Assembly: GCF_014333585.1 (NCBI RefSeq)
Contig: NZ_JACSCW010000002.1
Location: forward strand, 806,001-870,000
Direction: 5' to 3'
Length of the DNA: 64,000 nucleotides
Origin: Hymenobacter sp. BT188
Lineage (GTDB): Bacteria; Bacteroidota; Bacteroidia; Cytophagales; Hymenobacteraceae
Part shown: one piece after another, positions 49,764 through 58,474 of the stretch
Layout of the letters: the number at the start of each line of letters is the position of its first letter
Numbering within the stretch: the first letter of the stretch is position 1
Made by a program: the position numbers and the translations under genes
Notes under the pieces: model-generated
The model's database searches: none
What the model was told of the DNA's origin: nothing
Seen by the model: the letters and a program-made list of their open reading frames with translations, nothing else

Positions 49764-52403
49764 ATGAAAATTACCGATCTCCGCACCATGCGCGGCCCAA
49801 GCTATTGGTCTGTTAAGCACCTGAAGCTTATTGTGATGAAAGTAGACCTCGAGGATCTGGCCGAAAAATGGTCTAATTCCATACCAGGCTTAGCAGGCCG
49901 ACTCACAAAACTGCTACCTGGAGTAGGTCAGCCTTGTGCCACGCCCGACTCATCCAAACAGGCTACTAAGCATCCGCCTTTAACTCAAGAGCAACTCATG
50001 GATGGCGAGCCGCTGGGCCACGTGATTCAGCACGTAGCATTAGAACTGCAGCGCTTAGCAGGCATGCCGGTGTACTGGGGCAAATCGTATCCGGCCACGC
50101 AGGAGCAAGGAGTCGAGTACGTCGTATTTACGTACCAAGAAGAGCGCGCCGGACGCGTGGCTGCTAATGCTGCCGTAGAGATTGTGGATGCCTTATGCCA
50201 CAAGCAGAAGGTAGATATAAAGCCCATTATTGCGGAGCTGCACAATATTCGTGAGGAAGAATTTTTCGGACCTAGTACCTATAGTATTGTGTCGGAGGCA
50301 GTGTCGCGCAAGATTCCTTATATCCGGCTTAGAAATACTTCGGTTATTCAACTCGGCTACGGTGTGAATCAAAAGCGTATTCAGGCCACTACGTCGTCCA
50401 ATACAAGCTATTTCGCCGTTGAAATCGCCGGCAATAAGAACCGCACAAAAGCAATGCTTGCTGATGCCGGTGTGCCTGTGCCGCGTGGTACCACGGTTTA
50501 TTCACTTGATGGATTGCGCGATGCCATTGAAGAACTAGGTTTTCCTATCGTGACGAAGCCACTGGATGGGAATCATGGCAAAGGAGCTAGTATTAATATT
50601 ATGGACTGGAAATCGGCCCAAACTGGCTTTAAAGAGGCGCAGGAATACTCGCGCGCCGTTATCGTAGAGCAATTTATCGAAGGGTTTGACCACCGGCTAT
50701 TGGTGGTAAATGGCAAGTTGGTAGCTGCCGCTAAGCGTACCCCAGCGGCCGTGGTTGGTGATGGGCACAGCACGATTCAGGAACTGATTGACCAAGTAAA
50801 TTTGGACCCACGTCGGGGGGAAGGCCATGAGAAAGTACTCACCAAAATCAAAGCCGACAAGCATACCAGCGCTATTCTTAAGGCCCGCGACTTGACGCTA
50901 AAATCAGTGTTGCCGGAAGGGGAGGAGCTATTTCTGAAGAGCACTGCCAATATCAGCACGGGTGGTACCGCTACCGATGTTACCGACTTGGTACATCCTT
51001 ATAATGTGCTATTAGCGGAGCGCGCGGCCGGTATTATCGGCCTCGATATCTGCGGCATTGACTTGCTGACCTCAGATATTGCCATTCCGTTGAATGAAAC
51101 GCGCGGCGCGGTGATTGAGGTGAATGCTGCTCCTGGCTTCCGCATGCATATCTCACCTACCAAAGGCTTGCCGCGCAATGTGGCAGCGCCTGTAGTAGAT
51201 ATGCTTTTCCCACGCGACTCTACTTCGCGCATTCCCATTATTGCTGTAACGGGCACCAATGGCAAAACCACCACTACTCGCCTGATTGCTCATATGGTGG
51301 CGGCCCAAGGCTATAAAGTAGGCTTTACGACTACCGATGGCATTTATATCCAAGGTAACCAGTTGCAGAAAGGCGACTGCACGGGTAGCCAAAGCACGGA
51401 GTTTGTGTTGCGCGACCCAACTGTAAACTATGCAGTGCTGGAAGTAGCACGTGGCGGCATGCTACGGTCAGGCTTGGGGTTTGACACTTGTGATATTGCC
51501 GTGGTTACCAACGTAGCCGCTGACCACTTGGGCATGCGGGACATTTATACGGTAGAGGATATGGCCGCTGTTAAGGGTGTGCTGCCTCGCACGGTTAACA
51601 AAAGCGGCTGGGCCATTCTGAACGCCGACGACGACTTGGTGTACGCTATGGGCGAACGGCTGCAGTGCAGGGTAGCGTTCTTTAGTATGAACGAAAACAA
51701 CCCGCGCATCCTCGATCACGTGGAAGCGGGTGGCGTAGCAGCCGTGTACGAGGAAGGCTACGTAACCATCTATCAGAATAGCTATAAGCTGCGCATAGAT
51801 CGGGCAGCTGAGTTCCCAGTTACACTAGGCGGGCGCGCTGGGTTTAACATTGAAAACTGCCTAGCTGTGGCCCTAACAGGCTATGTAGCCGGCTTTGAGC
51901 GCGATGACATAAAGACCGCCCTGCGCACCTTTGTGCCGTCAGCGGCCAAGACGCCGGGTCGGATGAACGTGTTCAAATTTCCCAATTTTGAGGTCATTGT
52001 CGACTACGCGCACAACACAGCGGGTATCAGCAAGTATGCTGAGTTCTTGAATAACACGCCGGCTACGCACAAAGTCGGGATAGTGTCAGGGCTGGGAGAT
52101 CGGCGCGATGAAGACACACTAGGCTTTGCGCGCATCGCGGGAAGTATTTTCGACGAAGTCGTATTGCGCCAAGACCGCGACTTGCGAGGAAAAACGGCTG
52201 AATACCTCAAGGAGATTATGATGCGAGGGCTGCGCTTAGATAAGCCTGATCTGCCAATTACCTATATCGAAAACGAAGTGGACGCCATTCGCCATGTGCT
52301 GACCACGGCCCGCGATGGATCGGTTGTTACTATTTTCACAGAGAACATCAGTGCGACTATAAAGCAGATTGAGGAGTTTGAAGCGCAGATTATGCAGGCG
52401 TAA
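49764..52403 (+). CDS. cphA: Cyanophycin synthetase
   Basis: An 879-residue non-ribosomal polymerase that builds cyanophycin, a polymer with an aspartate backbone carrying arginine side chains. The N-terminal domain starts MKITDLRTMRGPSYWSVKH, followed by an ATP-grasp domain (~210-480) with TKPLDGNHGKGASINI. The C-terminal Mur-ligase-like domain has the P-loop VTGTNGKTTTT (~494-504), a central MFxxDHL-type region (NVAADHLGMRD), and HNTAGI near the end. Length agrees with the CphA1 family. No cyanophycinase gene is adjacent, so degradation must be encoded elsewhere. Confidence 0.95.
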   Translation: MKITDLRTMRGPSYWSVKHLKLIVMKVDLEDLAEKWSNSIPGLAGRLTKLLPGVGQPCATPDSSKQATKHPPLTQEQLMDGEPLGHVIQHVALELQRLAGMPVYWGKSYPATQEQGVEYVVFTYQEERAGRVAANAAVEIVDALCHKQKVDIKPIIAELHNIREEEFFGPSTYSIVSEAVSRKIPYIRLRNTSVIQLGYGVNQKRIQATTSSNTSYFAVEIAGNKNRTKAMLADAGVPVPRGTTVYSLDGLRDAIEELGFPIVTKPLDGNHGKGASINIMDWKSAQTGFKEAQEYSRAVIVEQFIEGFDHRLLVVNGKLVAAAKRTPAAVVGDGHSTIQELIDQVNLDPRRGEGHEKVLTKIKADKHTSAILKARDLTLKSVLPEGEELFLKSTANISTGGTATDVTDLVHPYNVLLAERAAGIIGLDICGIDLLTSDIAIPLNETRGAVIEVNAAPGFRMHISPTKGLPRNVAAPVVDMLFPRDSTSRIPIIAVTGTNGKTTTTRLIAHMVAAQGYKVGFTTTDGIYIQGNQLQKGDCTGSQSTEFVLRDPTVNYAVLEVARGGMLRSGLGFDTCDIAVVTNVAADHLGMRDIYTVEDMAAVKGVLPRTVNKSGWAILNADDDLVYAMGERLQCRVAFFSMNENNPRILDHVEAGGVAAVYEEGYVTIYQNSYKLRIDRAAEFPVTLGGRAGFNIENCLAVALTGYVAGFERDDIKTALRTFVPSAAKTPGRMNVFKFPNFEVIVDYAHNTAGISKYAEFLNNTPATHKVGIVSGLGDRRDEDTLGFARIAGSIFDEVVLRQDRDLRGKTAEYLKEIMMRGLRLDKPDLPITYIENEVDAIRHVLTTARDGSVVTIFTENISATIKQIEEFEAQIMQA

Positions 52404-52432
52404 GTAACATTCATTTATTCGCTATTAACTAC

Positions 52433-52469
52433 AAAAAAGCCCCCCAGAAATAATCTGGGGGGCTTTTTA
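52433..52469. terminator. Bidirectional terminator built from an inverted G6C motif pair
   Basis: AAAAAAGCCCCCCAGA and TCTGGGGGGCTTTTT pair around AATAA. Both arms are full motif copies (52439 minus, 52457 plus). It ends cphA and the minus-strand coiled-coil gene. Confidence 0.92.
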
Positions 52470-52489
52470 TAAGCAAAAAGATCTGCGAC

Positions 52490-53437
52490 CTACTTCAAAG
52501 TGAAAGTTGATTTGCCAATCATTACGCCGCCTTCATACAGCTCAACGGTGTGCAAACCAGTCTTATAGGCTGCACCTTTGGCGTACACAAACTGCACAGG
52601 CTGACGGGTGTTGTCGTACACGATGTCCTGCTTAGCGGTGTAAAAGGCTTCTGAGCCATCAATCATGAAAGTGCCACCACCGGTGCTCAGATTATACAGT
52701 GCCGAGCCATCAGGCTCCACAAGACGCATCATAATCTGTTTGGTTTCCTTGGGCGATACGTCGTTGCGAGCAAGGTTGAAAGTAACCTTGATTTTCTCTA
52801 CACGCTTAGCCCGAAACTCGTTATCGTCGTCGTCCTTCTCTTTGTTCCGGGCGTTAATCACGTTCACCCGAATGTTGTCGGCCTGAAGGCGGGATGCTAC
52901 GGCCACCTTCTCCGAAAGCTCCTGGTTGGTGCGAGCAATAGTCGAAATAGTGTCAGTCAGCTTGTTCTGACGCTCTTTTAGCGTAGTCGTTTCGGTGTAC
53001 AACACCTCGTTATCAGCTTTTAGCTGAGCAATCTCCTCGTCTTTCTTTCGCAGCTGCTGCTCCAAGTTGGTAGCGCGGTTGCGGAAGCGAGCTTGCTCAG
53101 CCAGCGAGAAGCTGCCTTTGCGGAAGGAGCGAAGTTTCAGCAAATCAGAGTTGATCGTAGCAATGCGGGCTTCCAACGAGTCATTGGCAAGACCCATCGC
53201 CTGTACTTCTTGGCTTTGACGCTCAAAATCAGCCTTGAGGGTCTCGTACTGTTTAATCTGTTCTTCAAGCCGTACATCCTTTGCTTTTACCTCAGCTGTC
53301 AACTGCTCATTCTGCTTGCCTTTCTGATTGTTCATGTAGAAAAGCAGGGCATTAATACCGGCCAGAACCAGAAATAGAGCCACTATTAGCAAAAGACGGC
53401 TCTTGTTTTTAGGCTCCGTGTTTTCGTTTTGTTCCAT
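52490..53437 (-). CDS. Membrane-anchored coiled-coil protein
   Basis: A 315-residue protein. A short polar N-terminus (MEQNENTEPKNKS) precedes one transmembrane helix (~14-34). A long coiled coil (~40-190) with heptads such as LRSFRKGSFSLAEQARFRNRATNLEQQL follows, and the C-terminal ~100 residues form a beta-rich domain with VKVTFNLARNDVSPKE-like text (here KVTFNLARNDVSPKET). I recognize it as a conserved Bacteroidota hypothetical protein type but cannot give a function. It has a good promoter with a palindrome in the spacer. Confidence 0.8.
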   Translation of the reverse strand: MEQNENTEPKNKSRLLLIVALFLVLAGINALLFYMNNQKGKQNEQLTAEVKAKDVRLEEQIKQYETLKADFERQSQEVQAMGLANDSLEARIATINSDLLKLRSFRKGSFSLAEQARFRNRATNLEQQLRKKDEEIAQLKADNEVLYTETTTLKERQNKLTDTISTIARTNQELSEKVAVASRLQADNIRVNVINARNKEKDDDDNEFRAKRVEKIKVTFNLARNDVSPKETKQIMMRLVEPDGSALYNLSTGGGTFMIDGSEAFYTAKQDIVYDNTRQPVQFVYAKGAAYKTGLHTVELYEGGVMIGKSTFTLK

Positions 53438-53506
53438 TGAGGAAGGGAATTGGTTAATTAATGTGGGAGTACGCGGCTAGTTAGGACGGTACGCTACCTT
53501 TACGCA

Positions 53507-53538
53507 CAAAAATAAAGGACTTACCCACGTGGGCAAGT
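53507..53538 (-). promoter_or_regulatory. Promoter of the coiled-coil gene with a palindromic operator-like site
   Basis: On the minus strand a TTG (-33) and TATTTTTG (-7, plus-strand 53507-53514) are separated by 19 bases, an ideal match. Within the spacer CCCACGTGGG is a perfect 10-base palindrome, extended to ACTTaCCCACGTGGGcAAGT with one mismatched pair (53519-53538). Confidence 0.6.
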
Positions 53539-53568
53539 TTCGGCACTAAATACTGCATTTGCGCGAAT

Positions 53569-54168
53569 ATGGATTTACTGCTTGATGAGACCTACTGGCG
53601 AGCCCGTTACGCTACTGGCCAAACAGGTTGGGATGTGGGAGCAATAACGCCTCCGCTACAGGATTATTTTAAGCAACTAGGTCCGCCCGATGCTCGGCGT
53701 ATCCTCATTCCAGGTGCGGGAAGGGCGTACGAAGCCGAATGCCTACACAATCAAGGATTTAGTGAAGTGTTTGTAATTGACCTGGCGCCAGAGGCGCTGG
53801 AAGCGTTGCAGCAGCGTGTGCCCAGCTTTCCTGGGGGGCATTTATTGCAGCATGATTTTTTTACGCTGTCGGCTGAGCCCCCTTACGATTTAATTGTAGA
53901 GCAAACGTTTTTTTGCGCACTGCCCCGCACGCTTCGTCCGGATTATGCCCGTCAGTGTGCGCATTTACTGCGGCCGGGGGGCAAATTGGTAGGCTTGCTC
54001 TTCGAAACGGATTTTGGCCCCTCATCCGAACCTCCCTTCGGCGGCACCCGCGACGAATACCGAGCGTACTTTGAGCCGTATTTTAAGTTCGTCCATTTTG
54101 ATACTGCCTACAACTCTATTCGGCCCCGGCAGGATAGGGAGTTGTTTATTTGTTTAGAGAAAAAGTAA
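53569..54168 (+). CDS. TPMT-family SAM-dependent methyltransferase
   Basis: A 199-residue Rossmann methyltransferase of the thiopurine S-methyltransferase family. The start YWRARYATGQTGWDVG and the SAM-binding RILIPGAGRAYEAECLHNQGF are characteristic, as is VEQTFFCALPRTLRPDYARQ. Bacterial members methylate thiols, selenium or tellurium compounds, or halides; the substrate here is unknown. It is followed 16 bp later by kdsA. Two G6C motifs lie within it. Confidence 0.88.
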   Translation: MDLLLDETYWRARYATGQTGWDVGAITPPLQDYFKQLGPPDARRILIPGAGRAYEAECLHNQGFSEVFVIDLAPEALEALQQRVPSFPGGHLLQHDFFTLSAEPPYDLIVEQTFFCALPRTLRPDYARQCAHLLRPGGKLVGLLFETDFGPSSEPPFGGTRDEYRAYFEPYFKFVHFDTAYNSIRPRQDRELFICLEKK

Positions 54169-54184
54169 ATCATATACCCAGCTC

Positions 54185-55009
54185 ATGTTTGACTCACTCG
54201 CCAACGCGCTTCCTCATTTTCGTAATACCAACTCCGGCCAGTTTTTTCTGATGGCTGGCCCCTGCGTAATTGAGGGTGAAGACATGGCCTTACGCATCGC
54301 GGAGCGCGTGCGCCATATCACGGATAAGCTGCAAATTCCATATATCTTCAAAGGCTCTTATCGGAAGGCAAACCGCTCCCGCCTCGATTCTTACACTGGC
54401 ATTGGTGATGAAACGGCGCTGCGCATCCTGCAGAAAGTAGGACGCGAAATTGGAGTGCCGACCGTCACGGATATTCACGAGTCGGATGAAGCGGCTCTCG
54501 CGGCCGAGTATGTGGATGTCCTTCAGATTCCCGCCTTCCTGTGCCGCCAGACGGATTTGCTCATAGCAGCGGCCAAGACCGGCAAGGTGGTCAATATCAA
54601 AAAAGGCCAGTTCCTGTCGGGCGAGGCTATGCAATTTGCGGTAGACAAAGTGCGCCAGTCGGGCAACGAGCACGTGGTGCTCACCGACCGTGGTAACTCC
54701 TTTGGGTATGCCGATTTGGTGGTCGATTTTCGCAATTTGCCTGTTATGCAGCGCTTCGAAGTACCCGTGGTGATGGACGTAACGCACTCATTACAGCAGC
54801 CCAACCAAGCCAGTGGTGTCACGGGCGGTCAGCCGGCTCTTATTGAAACCATCGCTAAGGCCGCTATTGCCGTTGGCGCTGATGGTTTGTTTATCGAAAC
54901 GCATCCTACGCCAGCCACTGCCAAATCGGATGGGGCCAATATGTTGCCTTTGGATCAGCTGGAAGCGTTGATGGTGAAGCTCACACGGGTTCGGGATGCG
55001 ATTCGGTAG
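54185..55009 (+). CDS. kdsA: 3-deoxy-8-phosphooctulonate synthase
   Basis: A 274-residue enzyme that condenses arabinose 5-phosphate with phosphoenolpyruvate to make KDO 8-phosphate, the precursor of the lipopolysaccharide core sugar. Conserved motifs include MAGPCVIEGEDMALRIAE, YIFKGSYRKANRS, VLQIPAFLCRQTDLL, LTDRGNSFGYADLVVDFR and DVTHSLQQPNQASGVTGG. ATG 54185 follows the methyltransferase stop. It supports an organism with a lipopolysaccharide outer membrane. Confidence 0.97.
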   Translation: MFDSLANALPHFRNTNSGQFFLMAGPCVIEGEDMALRIAERVRHITDKLQIPYIFKGSYRKANRSRLDSYTGIGDETALRILQKVGREIGVPTVTDIHESDEAALAAEYVDVLQIPAFLCRQTDLLIAAAKTGKVVNIKKGQFLSGEAMQFAVDKVRQSGNEHVVLTDRGNSFGYADLVVDFRNLPVMQRFEVPVVMDVTHSLQQPNQASGVTGGQPALIETIAKAAIAVGADGLFIETHPTPATAKSDGANMLPLDQLEALMVKLTRVRDAIR

Positions 55010-55028
55010 CTAACAGTCTACCTCTAGC

Positions 55029-55859
55029 TTACGCAGACAAGCGGCGGGCTCTATCTAACAAATTGTCCAACACATTATCGAACCGAAGCGAGAAATGCTG
55101 TTTTGGCTGGTTTTTTCTGAAAAACACTAACCCCATAAAAAATAGGTCAACGGTCAACATCACTTCCGGGTGCACTTTAATGGTTTGCCAGGCGCCTTCC
55201 ATTTCCGCTGACCAATGAATATCGTCGAAGACGAACACACTTTGATCGGTGCGGCGAGTTAGGCACTGCTCAAAGTAGCGTACCGTTGGCTCGTAGCGGT
55301 GGTTACCGTCGAAAAAAACGAAGTCGACGGGTGTATCTAGCGCGGCTAGGGTAGGAGCAAGGGTAGCGTCGAGGTTGCCTTCAATAAGCTCCGCATTGCG
55401 AAGTCCCAAACTGCTGAATGTTTCGCGGGCCACAGCAGCGGTAGCTGGACAGCCCTCAAACGTAATGACACGGCTGTGGCTGTTTGGCGTAGCTAAGTAG
55501 GCAGTAGTGAGCCCCAATGATGTGCCTAGCTCCAGCACCGTGCGCGGCTGAAAATGGTTAACCAACCGAAACAGAAGCTGCCCAAGCTGCCGCGACTTAG
55601 CGGCGGTGCGCGCAATGTCACGCACGCGGCGCTGCTGACCGGCACCCGTATGAGAGCCAGCACCAAAGTCGGTTACGGTTATCGTTTGCTCACTGGCTTG
55701 CAATTCAGTGCGGCGGTGCTCCACAGCCTCATAGGGAGCAAAAAAGCCCGTGTGGCGAACCACATGGTTGTAGAGGGCAAAAACGAACGGGGAATGCAGT
55801 CCGTGTGCATTCCCCGATCGGAGCAAAAATCGGATGTAACTGAATGCTTGGTAAAGCAA
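55029..55859 (-). CDS. Class I SAM-dependent methyltransferase
   Basis: A 276-residue protein. The N-terminal ~75 residues (IRFLLRSGNAHGLHSPFVFALY) belong to a conserved Bacteroidota lead-in. The SAM-binding motif is TVLELGTSLGLTTAYLA (~112-128), and acidic DFVFFDGNHRYEPTVRYFE and VFDDIHWSAEMEGAW are typical of O-methyltransferases of the Methyltransf_24 type. The only start is TTG 55859. It converges with kdsA with 19 bases between the stops. Substrate is unknown. Confidence 0.85.
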   Translation of the reverse strand: MLYQAFSYIRFLLRSGNAHGLHSPFVFALYNHVVRHTGFFAPYEAVEHRRTELQASEQTITVTDFGAGSHTGAGQQRRVRDIARTAAKSRQLGQLLFRLVNHFQPRTVLELGTSLGLTTAYLATPNSHSRVITFEGCPATAAVARETFSSLGLRNAELIEGNLDATLAPTLAALDTPVDFVFFDGNHRYEPTVRYFEQCLTRRTDQSVFVFDDIHWSAEMEGAWQTIKVHPEVMLTVDLFFMGLVFFRKNQPKQHFSLRFDNVLDNLLDRARRLSA

Positions 55860-55917
55860 GTACTTGGGGTTGCGGGTTGAAAGAAGTGAGTTAGAAAATG
55901 AAACTCACAGCTTGCCG

Positions 55918-56304
55918 CTAATTTAGGCGATATGGTACAACCAGCGTGAATTCGGGAATCTCAACTGTGAATTCGCGGCCGTCGGCGAGGCGCTCCATCT
56001 GGTAGGTGCCCCGCATCTTACCCAGACCGGTCTTAAGATTACAGCCCGATACGTACTGATGTGCCTCACTGGGCTCCAGTACGGGTTGCTGGCCTACCAC
56101 ACCTTCGCCCTCCACTTCGCGCACGACGCCGTTGGCATCATATATATACCAATGGCGACGGAGCAACTTTACGGTATACTCGCTGTTGTTGCGAATATCG
56201 ATTTTATAAGCAAACACGTAATGTTCCTGGCCGGGGCTGGAATAATCGGGTAAATAGTTGGTCGTAACACTTACGGTCACTCCCTGCGTAGTGGTAGTAT
56301 TCAT
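55918..56304 (-). CDS. apaG: ApaG domain protein
   Basis: A 128-residue protein with one ApaG domain, a fibronectin-like beta-sandwich. YVFAYKIDIRNNSEYTVKLLRRHWYI and the GEGVVGQQPVLEPSEAHQYVSGC block are typical. ApaG is linked to Co2+/Mg2+ resistance or phosphorylated compounds in other bacteria, and its biochemical role is unsettled. It lies alone between a methyltransferase and ung, on the opposite strand to ung. Confidence 0.92.
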   Translation of the reverse strand: MNTTTTQGVTVSVTTNYLPDYSSPGQEHYVFAYKIDIRNNSEYTVKLLRRHWYIYDANGVVREVEGEGVVGQQPVLEPSEAHQYVSGCNLKTGLGKMRGTYQMERLADGREFTVEIPEFTLVVPYRLN

Positions 56305-56411
56305 GGCGCCTGTGCGGTTCGGTGGATAACTAACAGCCGTTCTCGGAATTTGGTTTATCTACGCAAGCTATCCACAGAAAGGCTTGCCGAACCTGTAAAA
56401 AACTTTTCCCT

Positions 56412-57077
56412 ATGTCCATAAAGATAGAAGAAAGCTGGCGCAAAGTACTACAAGACGAGTTCGAAAAGCCCTATTTTCAACATCTTACTGCCTTCGTCCG
56501 GGGCGAGTACGCCACGACTACTGTGTATCCGCCCGGGGGGCAAATTTTTCATGCTTTTGAGGCGTGCCCTTTCGATAAAACCAAAGTGGTGATTCTGGGC
56601 CAGGACCCATACCATGGAAAAGGTCAGGCGCATGGTTTAGCGTTTTCCGTGGCAGAAGGAGTGCGCACCCCGCCTTCCTTGCAAAACGTTTTTAAGGAGT
56701 TGCAGGCCGATTTACCTGAAACGCCGCCTGCCCCCAATGGCAACCTCGATCGCTGGGCCGAACAAGGCGTGCTTTTGCTTAACGCTACGCTTACTGTTCG
56801 GGCTGCAGAGCCCGGCTCGCACCAAAAAAAGGGCTGGGAGCAATTCACCGATACGGTTATTCAGCGCGTTTCGGAACAGAAAGAACACGTCGTATTTATC
56901 CTGTGGGGCGCTTATGCACAAAAGAAGGTGGAGCTAATCGACGAGAAAAAACACTTGGTGCTTAAAGCTGCACACCCGTCGCCCTACGCCGCCGACCGTG
57001 GTTTTTTTGGCTCTCGACCTTTCAGCAAAACCAACGAATACCTGCGTCAGCATGGGCTAGAGCCAATTAAGTGGTAA
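56412..57077 (+). CDS. ung: Uracil-DNA glycosylase, family 1
   Basis: A 221-residue enzyme that removes uracil from DNA to start base excision repair. The catalytic loop [21 protein letters not shown] (Asp near 65), the insertion loop [23 protein letters not shown] (~185-207) and the [10 protein letters not shown] segment are intact. Length matches the family. A G6C motif (56535) lies in codons for Pro-Gly-Gly. It is followed by a strong terminator. Confidence 0.97.
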   Translation: MSIKIEESWRKVLQDEFEKPYFQHLTAFVRGEYATTTVYPPGGQIFHAFEACPFDKTKVVILGQDPYHGKGQAHGLAFSVAEGVRTPPSLQNVFKELQADLPETPPAPNGNLDRWAEQGVLLLNATLTVRAAEPGSHQKKGWEQFTDTVIQRVSEQKEHVVFILWGAYAQKKVELIDEKKHLVLKAAHPSPYAADRGFFGSRPFSKTNEYLRQHGLEPIKW

Positions 57078-57108
57078 AACAACGTTTAATATGTGAGCCA
57101 TATATCGG

Positions 57109-57144
57109 AAAAAGCCCCCCAGAATCATTCTGGGGGGCTTTTTT
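57109..57144. terminator. Bidirectional terminator built from an inverted G6C motif pair
   Basis: AAAAAGCCCCCCAGAA and TTCTGGGGGGCTTTTTT pair around TCA. Both arms are full motif copies (57114 and 57132). It separates ung from the minus-strand lepB. Confidence 0.93.
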
Positions 57145-57164
57145 GATACCAAGTCAAGGTAGAC

Positions 57165-58325
57165 TTAGTGGATAATGTCGAATAGACGGCTCCAACGGAT
57201 TTTGCTGAAGAAATCAGCATAAGGGTCAACCGAGAGCCATATCAGAACTGCTTTACCTACAATATGATCTTCGGGTACAAAGCCCCAGTAGCGTGAATCA
57301 AGCGAGTTGTGGCGGTTGTCGCCCATCATGAAGTAGTAATTCTGCTTAAACGTGTAGCTCGTGAGCGGCTTGCCATTCTGCGACAACACACCATTCGCAT
57401 ACGTCACGCCTTCATTGCGCTCGTAGCGCATAATGATTTTCTGATAGATAGCCGTATTCTGGGACGTAAGCTCCACTGTCTGACCTTCTTTCGGGATTTG
57501 CAGCGGACCATAGTTGTCCCGGTTCCAAGGAAAAGCAGCCGTAGGCGTGCTGTGCGGGTAGTCTGGGTTGTTCGGGAAAACTTCCGATTCAGCTTGGCCC
57601 GGCTGCGCTACTTCTTCCACCACACCTTTGATAAAAGGCTGCTGCTTGAAATAAGCTGCAATAGTGGACGTAGTATTTACCACGTAAGCAGGTCCCATGG
57701 CCGTCGTTTGCGCTTGGGGCACACCGTTAGGCGTGTTGGAGTCCGTTACCCCCAAATCCTGGAATACCTTATCACGCACGGGCTCAGCTACCTGTAGGTA
57801 GTAGCTGGATTGCATTTGTGGCGGGTTCGCCAACGGCTGTCCGTTGATATACACCTGCGTCTTCTTTATTTCCAGTACATCGCCAGCTACGGCTACGCAA
57901 CGCTTGATATAGTTAGTGCGCAAGTCGGCGGGGTGTTCGCTTTCAAATGGAATATTAAAGACTACAACATCACCACGCGTTACTTCTGAAAAACCAGGTA
58001 GGCGGTAGGAGGGAAGCTGAATAGCATCGGAGTAGCTCTTAATGTTGGTGCCCCAGATGGTTTGGTGCGTAAGCGGCACCTGCAGAGGCGTTTGAGGCGT
58101 GCGTGGGCCGTAGTGCAACTTGCTTACAAATAGATAATCGCCGACTAGCAAGGAGCTTTCCATGGAAGGCGTCGGGATAGTATACGCCTCAAAAGTGGCC
58201 CAGCGAATAAGCGAGGCCACCACCACGGCAAAGAGAATGGCGTCGCCCCACTCCCGCAAAAAGCCCTTTGGCTTCTTCGGTACTGCTTCGGTAGTGGAGG
58301 TTTTCTCCCAAAATTTTACGGCCAT
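57165..58325 (-). CDS. lepB: Signal peptidase I
   Basis: A 386-residue S26 serine peptidase that removes signal peptides at the periplasmic face. One helix (~25-45) precedes the nucleophile Ser in IPTPSMESSLLVGDYLFVSK (~57), and the general-base Lys is in TNYIKRCVAVAGDVL (~141). The box NYYFMMGDNRHNSLDSRYWGFVPEDHIVGKA is intact near the end. It is longer than the enterobacterial protein because of an insertion (~165-255) in the periplasmic domain. ATG 58325 is the start. Confidence 0.95.
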   Translation of the reverse strand: MAVKFWEKTSTTEAVPKKPKGFLREWGDAILFAVVVASLIRWATFEAYTIPTPSMESSLLVGDYLFVSKLHYGPRTPQTPLQVPLTHQTIWGTNIKSYSDAIQLPSYRLPGFSEVTRGDVVVFNIPFESEHPADLRTNYIKRCVAVAGDVLEIKKTQVYINGQPLANPPQMQSSYYLQVAEPVRDKVFQDLGVTDSNTPNGVPQAQTTAMGPAYVVNTTSTIAAYFKQQPFIKGVVEEVAQPGQAESEVFPNNPDYPHSTPTAAFPWNRDNYGPLQIPKEGQTVELTSQNTAIYQKIIMRYERNEGVTYANGVLSQNGKPLTSYTFKQNYYFMMGDNRHNSLDSRYWGFVPEDHIVGKAVLIWLSVDPYADFFSKIRWSRLFDIIH

Positions 58326-58341
58326 AAATCAAGACGAAAAC

Positions 58342-58357
58342 GGGCAGCACGCTGCCC
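58342..58357. promoter_or_regulatory. Palindrome just upstream of lepB
   Basis: GGGCAGC, AC, then GCTGCCC form a perfect 7-bp inverted repeat with a 2-base center, 17 bases before the lepB start. It could be an operator or an mRNA leader structure; there is no T-run. Confidence 0.35.
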
Positions 58358-58474
58358 AAACAAAGCAAGGATACAATTGAATGATTAAATATCCGAATTA
58401 ATGTAAGAATGTGATTTGTAGAGATAAGACACTGAATAATCACCTGATAACACACATCATAACAGGGTGCGTTC

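Noticed and set aside
53519..53538. Palindrome CCCACGTGGG as a parS site
   Set aside because: Only the central ten bases resemble the parS core; the flanks do not match TGTT...AACA, and the site is 7 kb from parB.
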